Under the pieces are notes generated by a model. The model saw nothing but the letters and a program-made list of their open reading frames with translations. It searched no databases and was not told where the DNA came from. 64,000 nt of DNA, from positions 212,072-276,071 of the forward strand of contig NZ_MPDJ01000006.1 in the NCBI RefSeq assembly GCF_001881565.1, in the 5' to 3' direction. Shown in pieces: positions 16,717 to 24,669 of the stretch. The position numbers were made by a program, and so were the translations under genes. Positions within the stretch are counted from its first letter, which is position 1, and each line of letters opens with the position of its first letter. The DNA is from Eisenbergiella tayi. GTDB taxonomy: Bacteria > Bacillota > Clostridia > Lachnospirales > Lachnospiraceae.

Positions 16717-17055
16717 GTTTAAGCCCCGCCCATCCATCCGGCCTGTGTCTGTGCCCTCCGGTTCTTGTCCGGTTCCGGCGCCTGCGCGGGCCATGTTATT
16801 TCACTGTTCAGCTTCGAAAAAGAGATATTTCTAACTGCTCTGTTTTTCCTGTCTGCGGTCAACGCGGCCAAACTCCTCCCTGCGGTCGTCAAACAGCGCC
16901 GCTAAGGGCGGACCGCAGGCAGAAAAAACAGAGCAGTAAGAAATATCATCTTTTTCTCAGATTCACAGTGAAATAACATGGCCCGCGCAGGTGCCGGAAC
17001 CGGACAAGAACCGGAGGGCACAGACACAGGCCGGATGGATGGGCGGGGCTTAAAC
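16717..17055. repeat. Giant inverted repeat 1 (339 nt)
   Basis: Positions 16717-16806 and 16966-17055 are reverse complements over 90 bp with a single mismatch. Pairing continues less perfectly from 16807-16860 with 16911-16965, leaving a 50-base loop (16861-16910). Transcribed, it would form a rod of about 140 base pairs. It contains no plausible gene. It sits 63 bases after the AraC stop (17119) and 115 bases before the TetR start. No target-site duplication is evident at its ends. The rest of this 517-base intergenic region holds the TetR promoter and operator. Confidence 0.92.
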
Positions 17056-17118
17056 AGGAAGGTTATAGGTTATATTGGGGGAGTAAGTGAAAAAGGGGCT
17101 TAGTGGGAGGGGGTCTGT

Positions 17119-18003
17119 TTAGTTCTGTGGAGGATTATTATTGAAACAATAGGAATGTTGATAGGTTTTGAGGGTTATACCGTATTTTTGTTTGAAGAGG
17201 CGGATAAAGTGGCTGATGTTGTCTATGCCTACTTTTTGGGCGGCTTCGGTTACGGTTAGGCCGGAGGCGAGGCAGGCGCAGGCGGTTTCCAGTTTCAGGT
17301 CGGAGAGGAAGCGGGCGGGGGAGGTGTGGGTGTATTTCTTGAAGAGTCTGGTGTAGTAGCCTTCGGACAGGCCGGCGGTATCGGCGAGGAGGGGGACGGA
17401 GAGTTTTTCGTCCAGGTGGAGGTACATGTAGCGGATGCTTTGTTTGACATAGCGGATGCAGAGGGCGTGTTGGTCGGGGGCTGAGGGGAGCAGGCGGTTT
17501 TGGGCAAAAAGGGTGGAGAGGATGGAGAAGAAGAGGGAGGCAAGGTGAAAAGCCATGGCTTCGTCGGAGGGCGGTTTCATGGCGGTCATTTGGAGTATGG
17601 GGGGCAGGAGTGCCCGGTTGGCGGGATCGTGGGCAGTAATGAGGGTGGGAAAGGAGAGTTCTCCTTCTGTCAGCTTGCGGCCTGTGGAAAAGAAAGCGGT
17701 GTCGTGGAGGAACTGAAAACAGTCGGAGCGCAGGAGCATGTGGCAGACCTGTCCGGGCCGGTGGATGCGGGTGGCATGGAGTTCGTACGGGTTAACGAAC
17801 ATGATATCGCCTTCCTGAAAGGGGAAGCGGTTGCCGTCGATTTCCAGGCAGCCGGGGACGGAGGGAAGAATGATTTCCAGTTCTTCGTGCCAATGTATGG
17901 GGACATGGGGGCCGGGCTCGGTTACCTTGAGATCATAGATGTAGAAGGGGATATCTCTCATGGGTCTGGTGCCGGTTTCCTGGTATTGTAAGAATAAGTT
18001 CAT
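17119..18003 (-). CDS. AraC-family transcriptional regulator
   Basis: A protein of about 294 aa. The N-terminal cupin-like sensor (about 15-150) has 'HVPIHWHEELEIILPSVPG' metal/ligand His residues and FQEGDIMFVNPYELHA. The C-terminal double HTH (about 195-285) includes LSVPLLADTAGLSEGYYTRLFKKYTHTSPARFL and AQKVGIDNISHFIRLFKQKYG. Such regulators usually activate an adjacent sugar operon. The GH31-GH28 operon is transcribed divergently from 18266, making it the likely target. Start 18003 is chosen because AGGAGG lies eight bases upstream; longer readings add an unrelated N-terminus. Codon use is unusually GC-rich, especially in the 3' half. Confidence 0.9.
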   Translation of the reverse strand: MNLFLQYQETGTRPMRDIPFYIYDLKVTEPGPHVPIHWHEELEIILPSVPGCLEIDGNRFPFQEGDIMFVNPYELHATRIHRPGQVCHMLLRSDCFQFLHDTAFFSTGRKLTEGELSFPTLITAHDPANRALLPPILQMTAMKPPSDEAMAFHLASLFFSILSTLFAQNRLLPSAPDQHALCIRYVKQSIRYMYLHLDEKLSVPLLADTAGLSEGYYTRLFKKYTHTSPARFLSDLKLETACACLASGLTVTEAAQKVGIDNISHFIRLFKQKYGITLKTYQHSYCFNNNPPQN

Positions 18004-18265
18004 GCGGCTGGCCTCCTGTTTGGTTTCGGAATGAAGGAAATCCGGGAGTGTTTCTGCATCCCGCATTTCATGTGAGCGGACAGTTTTTGCTGATGTCAGA
18101 ATTATACTATTTTTTGAGGGGAAAGTGCAAGAAAAGAGGGAGGAAAAATGGTAATATGAATAAAAAATGGGATTCATAGCAGTTCAGGTCCGTGGATTGT
18201 TATTGTTGTTCCGATAATGCCCCGCGTTTGGCGGTACAAAGTGATGAAAGGGAGAGGGATTTTAT

Positions 18266-20614
18266 ATGCTGGAGGTTGTAAAGAGAAAACAGGATTTGGT
18301 GGAAAAGACTTACTGCAGGGGCGGCAGTCTTTTTTTGGAGACGCAGAAGGGGCTTCTGCGGCTGAAGCCCAGGAACGATTCTATTGTGCGTATCAGTTAT
18401 ACGCAGAAGGGTGAATTTACAGGAAACGTCGGGATCGGCATTCTGGAAGAAAAGGAATGGGACGGCTGGACCTGTGAGGAGCAGGAAAGCAGGGTGGTCC
18501 TGTATACGGAGAAGCTTGCCCTGGAGGTGGATAAGAGGACGGGCAGTATCCGTTATCTGGAAAGGAACGGGAGGCTGCTTCTGGCGGAGCGGGAAGAGGA
18601 CAGCAGGGAGCTGGAGGAATTTGATTCTTATAAAACGGTAATTGATGAGAATACCAAAATAGAAGAGGTGGAGACGGCTGACGGCGTAAAGCGTGTTATC
18701 AAGGAAGCAAGTATGGTATTTGACAAGAAGCTGTATCATACCCGCCTTCATCTGAAGTGGCAGGAGTCGGAAAGGCTTTATGGGCTTGGGCAGGCGGAGG
18801 AAGGTCTGCTGAATCTGCGGGGAAGCGTGCAGTATCTCCATCAGGCGAATCTGAAGATAGCCATTCCCTTCCTGGTGTCCTCCAATGGCTATGGAATCCT
18901 TCTTTCCACAGGCAGTACAGCCATATTCCAGGATACGCAGTATGGTTCTTATCTCTATACGGAAGCGGATGAGGAAATGGATTATTACTTTATTGCCGGG
19001 GGATCCATGGATGAAGTCATCAGCGGGTATCGGCTGCTTACCGGAAAAGCGTCCATGCTGCCGAGGTGGGCTTATGGTTTCATTCAGTCGCAGGAGAGGT
19101 ATGAAACACAGGAGGAGATCCTGGATGTGGCCCGGGAATTCAGGGACAGGGGCTTCGGATTGGATGCGCTTGTTCTGGACTGGTGTTCCTGGGAGGACGG
19201 CATGTGGGGGCAGAAGAGTTTTGATCCTTCCCGTTTTCCGGATCCTGGTGCGATGACGGATGCCCTGCATCAGGAGGATGTGCATTTCATGCTGTCCATC
19301 TGGCCGAATATGAGTAAAAGTACGGCTGATTATGAGGAATTCCTGGAGAAAAAGCTTCTGCTTCCCGCCAGTGAAATCTATGACGCCTTTGATGAGAAAG
19401 CCAGAAAGCTTTACTGGAAACAGGTGCAGGAAGGGCTTTTCCGGCATGGGGTGGATGCCTGGTGGTGTGATTCCAGCGAGCCTTTTACGCCGGAATGGGC
19501 CAGGAAGGTGAAGCCGGGGCCGGAGGAAATGTATGCGGACTTTGTACGGGATGCCGGGAAATATATTCCCGCGGAGCGTATGAATTCTTATGGGCTGTTT
19601 CATGCCAGAACGATTTATGAAGGGCAGAGAGAAGCTTCGGAAGAAAAAAGAGTGGTGAACCTGACCCGTAATTCCTATGTGGGCGGACAGCGTTATGGGG
19701 TGATTCTCTGGTCGGGGGATATTTACGCATCCTGGGAAACGCTGCAAAAGCAGATAGCGGCAGGGCTGAATTTCTGCGCCAGCGGCCTTCCTTACTGGAC
19801 GTTGGATATCGGAGCCTTTTTTGTGAAGAAAGGGGAGCCATGGTTCTGGAATGGGGATTATGAGGATGGTCTTTCGGATCTGGGCTATCGTGAGCTTTTC
19901 GTGAGATGGTTCCAGTATGGGGCGTTTCTTCCTGTATTCCGGAGCCATGGCACAGATGTGAGAAGGGAGCCATGGCTGTTTGATAACGGGAAGGACGGTT
20001 TTTATGAGGCACTGTGCGGAGCGGTTTCCCTGCGCTACAGCCTGCTCCCTTACATCTATTCCTGGGCTTACCGTGTGTGGAAGGAGGATAAGACCTTTCT
20101 GCGTATGCTGGCCTTTGATTTCATGCAGGATGAGAAGGCTCTGGATATTGGGGATCAGTATATGTTCGGGGAAAGTATCCTGGTATGCCCTGTGACGGAA
20201 CCTATGTATTACGGAACAGGCTCTGAGGTGCTCAGCGGTATTCCTGAAAAGAGAACCGTGTACCTTCCCGGGGGCTGTGACTGGTATGATTTTTATACCG
20301 GGGAGCGTTATGCAGGCGGACAGTATGTGGAAGCGGACGCGCCTCTTTCCCGGATTCCTCTGTTCGTAAAAGCGGGGAGTATCCTTCCCATGGCAGAGGC
20401 GGCACAGAATACGGCCCGGGCGGCGGAAGCGGAAGTGGAATACCGTATCTATGCAGGAGCGGACTGCAGCTTTACGTTATACAGGGACAGCGGCGATGGC
20501 TATGCTTATGAGCAGGGAGAATATGAGCTCACGGAGCTTGTATGGGAAGAGAAAACAAGGAAACTTTTTGTCAATGGAACAGAGCAGTCGGAAAATGTGG
20601 TAATATATTCTTAA
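18266..20614 (+). CDS. GH31 family alpha-glycosidase (alpha-xylosidase/alpha-glucosidase type)
   Basis: A 782-aa intracellular glycosidase (no signal peptide). The N-terminal beta-sandwich spans about 1-255. The (beta/alpha)8 barrel (about 265-600) holds the nucleophile D402 in DAWWCDSSEP and the acid/base candidate D485 in ILWSGDIYASW; LDWCSWEDGMWG around 305-316 is substrate-facing. C-terminal beta domains follow (about 610-782). GH31 enzymes release alpha-linked xylose, glucose or galactose. The barrel motif WWCD resembles alpha-xylosidase-like members, but specificity is not settled. The polygalacturonase and an AraC regulator follow at short spacing, so all three likely share a transcript. 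Confidence 0.93.
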   Translation: MLEVVKRKQDLVEKTYCRGGSLFLETQKGLLRLKPRNDSIVRISYTQKGEFTGNVGIGILEEKEWDGWTCEEQESRVVLYTEKLALEVDKRTGSIRYLERNGRLLLAEREEDSRELEEFDSYKTVIDENTKIEEVETADGVKRVIKEASMVFDKKLYHTRLHLKWQESERLYGLGQAEEGLLNLRGSVQYLHQANLKIAIPFLVSSNGYGILLSTGSTAIFQDTQYGSYLYTEADEEMDYYFIAGGSMDEVISGYRLLTGKASMLPRWAYGFIQSQERYETQEEILDVAREFRDRGFGLDALVLDWCSWEDGMWGQKSFDPSRFPDPGAMTDALHQEDVHFMLSIWPNMSKSTADYEEFLEKKLLLPASEIYDAFDEKARKLYWKQVQEGLFRHGVDAWWCDSSEPFTPEWARKVKPGPEEMYADFVRDAGKYIPAERMNSYGLFHARTIYEGQREASEEKRVVNLTRNSYVGGQRYGVILWSGDIYASWETLQKQIAAGLNFCASGLPYWTLDIGAFFVKKGEPWFWNGDYEDGLSDLGYRELFVRWFQYGAFLPVFRSHGTDVRREPWLFDNGKDGFYEALCGAVSLRYSLLPYIYSWAYRVWKEDKTFLRMLAFDFMQDEKALDIGDQYMFGESILVCPVTEPMYYGTGSEVLSGIPEKRTVYLPGGCDWYDFYTGERYAGGQYVEADAPLSRIPLFVKAGSILPMAEAAQNTARAAEAEVEYRIYAGADCSFTLYRDSGDGYAYEQGEYELTELVWEEKTRKLFVNGTEQSENVVIYS

Positions 20615-20641
20615 AAACAGGCAGGAACAGGGAGAAGGAAA

Positions 20642-22207
20642 ATGGAGCTTGCAATCTTGATGCTGACCGCGGGAAGCGCTGTGGTGGAAATCAAATGCGG
20701 CAGTATTTACAGGCTGGAGGAGGCATATACAATCTTCCTTAACGGGGAAGAGCGGGGAACGACGCAGAAGGTTGTCACCTCTCTGTTTAACCTGTCTCCC
20801 GACAGGGACTACCTGCTGCAGCTTGCAGGAGAGGATGGAAGTATCCGGGGAGAAATCTCTTTTCACACAAAAACGGAGACAGCCGTCTTAAATGTCCGTG
20901 ATTTCGGGGCTTCGGGAGAAGGGGAACAGGATGATACCGTCTTTATCCAGGCGGCGATCATGGCGTGTCCGCCGGAGGGCAGGGTGGTGATTCCGCCGGG
21001 AAAATACCGTGTGACCAGCCTGTTCCTGAAAAGCAACAGCAATCTGGAACTGGAGGAGGGGGCCGTCCTTATATATGACGGACGGCCCGGACGTCTTCCG
21101 ATCCTTCCCGGGCTTCTTTCCGGAAAAGAGGAGAATAGTTTTGCTTTAGGCAGCTGGGAAGGAGAAGCGGCGGATATGTATGCCGCCCTTTTTACCGGAT
21201 GCGGCGCAGAGAATGTCAATTTATACGGTAAGGGAGAAATACTGGGAGGCGCTTCCATGGAGGACTGGTGGAGTGAGGAGAACAGGCAGAGCTCTCCCCA
21301 CAGGCCGCGGATGCTGTTTCTGACTCATTGTAAACATATCAGGGTGCAGGGGCTTCATTTTTCCATGTGTCCCAGCTGGTGCATCCATCCCTGCTTCTGC
21401 AGCGATCTGGGTATTTATGATGTGGAGATTATCAATCCGGAGGATTCCCCTAATACGGATGGGATAAATCCCGAATCCTGTGAAGATGTGGAAATCGCGG
21501 GCTGTCATTTTTCCCTTGGCGATGACTGTATCGCCATAAAATCAGGGAAAGGCAGGCGGGCACAGGAAAATCCCGTACCGGGCAGTCATATTCAGATCCG
21601 TCAGTGTTTTATGGAAAATGGCCATGGCGGCGTGACCATCGGCAGTGAAATCAGCTCCGGCGTCCATCATGTGACGGTCAGGGACTGCTGTTTCAGGAAT
21701 ACGGACAGGGGGCTTCGGATCAAAACAAGGAGAGGCAGAGGAAAGTCATGTGTGGTGGATGCCGTTCTTTTTGAAAATATACACATGGAGCAGGTGGATA
21801 CCCCTTTCGTGCTGAACTGCTTTTACTTTTGTGAGCCGGACGGCCGTTCGGACTATGTGCAGACGAAAGAGGCTCTTCCGGCGGATGAGCGGACGCCCAA
21901 TATGGGAGAACTGGTATTCCGTCATATTTACTGCACGGACTGCCATATCGCCGCGGCTTTCTTCTATGGACTTCCGGAGAAAAAGATCAAATCTGTCATT
22001 ATGGAAGACGTACGGATCCGATATGCCAAGGATGCCCGGCCGGGTCTGCCGGCCATGATGTGCGGCGTGGAAAAAATGTGCCGCAAAGGTTTGTTTTTCC
22101 GGAATGTGGAAAGGCTGTGCCTCAAAGGGATAGATATCAGGGGACAGGAGTCGGAGGCCATAGATGCGGCGGATGTGGATGTGATAATCCGGGAAGTGCA
22201 GGAATAA
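20642..22207 (+). CDS. GH28 polygalacturonase-type pectin hydrolase
   Basis: A 521-aa right-handed beta-helix enzyme. An Fn3-like N-terminal domain (about 1-80) is followed by the family opening NVRDFGASGEGEQDDT. All four GH28 signature blocks are present: NTDGINP (D273), GDDCIAIKSG (D294/D295), GHGGVTIGSE (H328) and RGLRIKT (R356/K361). These residues carry out hydrolysis with inversion of alpha-galacturonosyl bonds. There is no signal peptide, so it should act on imported oligogalacturonides or rhamnogalacturonan fragments rather than polymer. It lies 27 bases after GH31. Exo-polygalacturonase or rhamnogalacturonan galacturonohydrolase activity is most plausible. Confidence 0.93.
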   Translation: MELAILMLTAGSAVVEIKCGSIYRLEEAYTIFLNGEERGTTQKVVTSLFNLSPDRDYLLQLAGEDGSIRGEISFHTKTETAVLNVRDFGASGEGEQDDTVFIQAAIMACPPEGRVVIPPGKYRVTSLFLKSNSNLELEEGAVLIYDGRPGRLPILPGLLSGKEENSFALGSWEGEAADMYAALFTGCGAENVNLYGKGEILGGASMEDWWSEENRQSSPHRPRMLFLTHCKHIRVQGLHFSMCPSWCIHPCFCSDLGIYDVEIINPEDSPNTDGINPESCEDVEIAGCHFSLGDDCIAIKSGKGRRAQENPVPGSHIQIRQCFMENGHGGVTIGSEISSGVHHVTVRDCCFRNTDRGLRIKTRRGRGKSCVVDAVLFENIHMEQVDTPFVLNCFYFCEPDGRSDYVQTKEALPADERTPNMGELVFRHIYCTDCHIAAAFFYGLPEKKIKSVIMEDVRIRYAKDARPGLPAMMCGVEKMCRKGLFFRNVERLCLKGIDIRGQESEAIDAADVDVIIREVQE

Positions 22208-22227
22208 ACCGTCACAGGAAATGAAGG

Positions 22228-23070
22228 ATGGAACGCATGGACTACAGGCATGAAGAATTTCAGTTTGAGGAGGGCAGCAGGATTCAGGTTTTCGATGTCG
22301 CAAAGAAGCAGGAGACCCTGCACTGCCATGACTGCCTTGAACTGAACCGGATAGAAAGCGGGACGGGAAACTATATCATCGGCGGAAAAGTTTATGAAAT
22401 CTGCCCGGGGGATATTTTTGTCATCAATAACCGGGAAAGGCATCTGGCCGTGCATAAGGAACCTGTCCGCATGACCGTGATCCTGTTTTCCTCGGAAGTG
22501 TGGAAGGACTGGTATAACCAGGATTATCTGAAACCCTTTTTCCAAAGGACGGAGGATTTCTCCAATCAAATCCGTAAAAAAGAAGAAGGCTATGATAAGC
22601 TGGATCAGACTTTTTCATCCATAAAAGAAGAAGCGGAACAAAAGGAAACCGGATGGAGGAATGTGCTGGAAGCGGCGGGTGTATTGCTGCTGTCCTACCT
22701 GTACCGTTACTATGCGGGCAGAAAGCATATAGCGGAGGAAGGGAATGCGGCTTTATATCCGGAAAAGCGGACGGAGCAGGTCTTTTCCTATATTGAGGAG
22801 CATTTCCGGGAAGAGATCACCCTGCAGGAGATCGCTGACAGCCTGGCTGTCAGCAAGACCTACCTGTGCAGATACTTTAAAGAAATGACGAATCAGACGG
22901 TTTTTGAATATGTGGAGCAGGTGCGGATCCAGTACGCCTGCTGTCTTCTGAAAAAAGTGGATTTGTCCATTGCGGAGATTTCCCTGGCTTCCGGCTTCGG
23001 ATCCGTTTCTCTTTTTAACCGGATGTTTAAAAAATATATGCATATGACGCCCGGCGAATTCAGAAAGTAA
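22228..23070 (+). CDS. AraC-family transcriptional regulator
   Basis: A 280-aa regulator. The N-terminal cupin sensor has 'ETLHCHDCLELNRIESGTGNY' and CPGDIFVINNRERH. The C-terminal AraC double HTH (about 185-280) has 'ITLQEIADSLAVSKTYLCRYFKE' and FGSVSLFNRMFKKYMHMTPGEFRK. It is 20 bases after the GH28 gene on the same strand, so it is probably the internal regulator of the pectin/xyloside operon. It may respond to a sugar released by GH31/GH28. ATG 22237 is an alternative start three codons in. Confidence 0.9.
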   Translation: MERMDYRHEEFQFEEGSRIQVFDVAKKQETLHCHDCLELNRIESGTGNYIIGGKVYEICPGDIFVINNRERHLAVHKEPVRMTVILFSSEVWKDWYNQDYLKPFFQRTEDFSNQIRKKEEGYDKLDQTFSSIKEEAEQKETGWRNVLEAAGVLLLSYLYRYYAGRKHIAEEGNAALYPEKRTEQVFSYIEEHFREEITLQEIADSLAVSKTYLCRYFKEMTNQTVFEYVEQVRIQYACCLLKKVDLSIAEISLASGFGSVSLFNRMFKKYMHMTPGEFRK

Positions 23071-23147
23071 GGTGTGTTTGCAGCAGCCCGGGTAATCGTG
23101 AAGGTACGGAACAGCTAGCAGTCCGGCTAACTGTGAAGGTACGGATA

Positions 23148-24230
23148 TCAGTCCAGGCAGAGATTCCTGTCTGCAAGAACCTGGGATACCTTTACCGGAA
23201 TGCCAAGCCGGAGAGATTGTTCCATGGCTTCCATAACGGCCAGGGTACGGATCCCTTCCTTCAGATCCGGTTTGGGAGTTATTCCTTCATTCATATCCCG
23301 GGCGAATTGTTCGATATAGTTCTGGTATTCCCCGGCATGGTGGGTTTCCGCTTCGAACCGGAAAAAGTAATCATGCAGTTCGTTATATTCGTGCAGTTGG
23401 GCTGTCTTCTGTAGGGGCTGGAAATTCGTATAATACTGCAGCTTCGGATACCCGGCCCGGCTGATGCCTTTGGTTCCCCGGAGTGTACAGCTGATGGACT
23501 GTTCCACGGCGCTGCCCAGTGTGGGCGCGGCATACACGCCGTTCACGCCGGCGAATCTTCCGTCTTTGTTTTTCAGCAGGAATTTCATGGTATCGGGTGC
23601 CTGGATCCCTCGTTCCCGGGTGTTTTCACTCGCAATGCCAAGACCGTATACTTCCTCCACCTCCGGCAGATACCACACGGCTAAATCCACCGCATGTATC
23701 ATAAAATTGTACATCCAGGAAAAGCCCTTACGGTGGCTCCATTCCCTGTCCAGAAACCATCTGGAATCACTGATATAATGAGTTTCCACAGTGATCAGCC
23801 CGCCGAGCCTGCCTTCTTCAAAATCCTGCCTCTGCCTTCTGGCCGGCTCAAAATACCGGGAGCTTTGCCCTACGAAAACCGTTTTTCCGGTACGCTTCTG
23901 TGCCTCCAGGAGAGCGCCTGCCTCATCCAGATCAACCATCAATGGTTTGGTGCAGATGACGTGCTTTCCCGCCTCCAAAGCCATTTTGATATGCGCCGCA
24001 TGAAGCTGATCCGGCGTATAAATCCCAATGACATCGATGGATTCATCATCCAGCATGTTTTGGTATTCCGTGGTATAGCCGTCCAGACCGAATTTCTGAC
24101 AGCGTTCTTTACACAATTCTTCATTCAAATCACAGATGTTCCCCAGCTCCCAGAGCTCACTGTTTTGTACGGCGGATATGATGCTCCTGCCTTCCCCCAG
24201 ACCGAGAACTCCCATCGTAAATTTTTTCAT
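23148..24230 (-). CDS. Gfo/Idh/MocA-family NAD(P)-dependent oxidoreductase
   Basis: A 360-aa dehydrogenase. The N-terminal Rossmann fold has the variant dinucleotide motif MGVLGLGEGRSI (about residues 6-17), and 'VIGIYTPDQLHAAHIKMALEAGKHVICTKPL' contains the conserved E/K-P segment (here TKP, the catalytic lysine region). The C-terminal substrate domain includes HAVDLAVWYLPEV. Members oxidise or reduce sugars, inositols and related polyols. It is transcribed toward the AraC gene and starts 38 bases beyond giant inverted repeat 2. A role in converting an unusual sugar released by the neighbouring glycosidases is inferred from position only. Confidence 0.9.
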   Translation of the reverse strand: MKKFTMGVLGLGEGRSIISAVQNSELWELGNICDLNEELCKERCQKFGLDGYTTEYQNMLDDESIDVIGIYTPDQLHAAHIKMALEAGKHVICTKPLMVDLDEAGALLEAQKRTGKTVFVGQSSRYFEPARRQRQDFEEGRLGGLITVETHYISDSRWFLDREWSHRKGFSWMYNFMIHAVDLAVWYLPEVEEVYGLGIASENTRERGIQAPDTMKFLLKNKDGRFAGVNGVYAAPTLGSAVEQSISCTLRGTKGISRAGYPKLQYYTNFQPLQKTAQLHEYNELHDYFFRFEAETHHAGEYQNYIEQFARDMNEGITPKPDLKEGIRTLAVMEAMEQSLRLGIPVKVSQVLADRNLCLD

Positions 24231-24268
24231 CGCTTACCGCTCCTTTTCTCTGCTTTGCCTTCCCCTGC

Positions 24269-24600
24269 AAATTCCGGTTCTTCCCCTGCCGCCGGAGGCC
24301 CTCCCCTTCCGCCCCGGACGCCGCCCTGCCCTGCTTTGCCCGTTCGTTCCTTGTCCGCCCTGTGCCGCTCCGGCCTGCAAGGATTCCTGTAAGGGGCGTT
24401 ATAAGCTCGCCGGTCCTTAGGCTGCGTCCTTTGCAGCCTTAGTACCGCTGCGTGCTTATCCGAACGGAAGTGTCCCCTGTAAGGAACCTTGCAGGCCGGA
24501 GCGGCACAGGGCGGACAAGGAACGAACGGGCAAAGCAGGGCAGGGCGGCGTCCGGGGCGGAAGGGCAGGGCCTCCGGCGGCAGGGGAAGAACCGGAAATT
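24269..24600. repeat. Giant inverted repeat 2 (332 nt)
   Basis: Roughly 115 bases at 24269-24384 and at 24486-24600 are reverse complements with one substitution and one or two single-base length differences. The central 100 bases hold a smaller hairpin: CTTAGGCTGC (24416-24425) against GCAGCCTTAG (24433-24442), nested in further short pairings (ATAAGC/GCTTAT). The element has high GC and no gene. It lies 69 bases after the histidine-kinase stop and 38 bases before the oxidoreductase start. Its sequence is unrelated to giant inverted repeat 1, though size and position are alike. The remaining parts of the 439-base gap show nothing else. Confidence 0.92.
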
Positions 24601-24669
24601 ACATGCCGACAGTTAAAGGATAGCAGGGCGGAAGCGGATTGTCTTGCCTTATGTTATGGTGTTTTTACA

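Noticed and set aside
16717..17055. Protein-coding gene or IS element within the giant inverted repeat
   Set aside because: No open frame with start signal or transposase motif, and no target-site duplication at the ends.
18200..19948. A 582-codon antisense ORF opposite GH31
   Set aside because: The plus strand encodes an intact GH31 with catalytic motifs. The antisense product is Pro/His/Arg-rich, typical of mirror frames.
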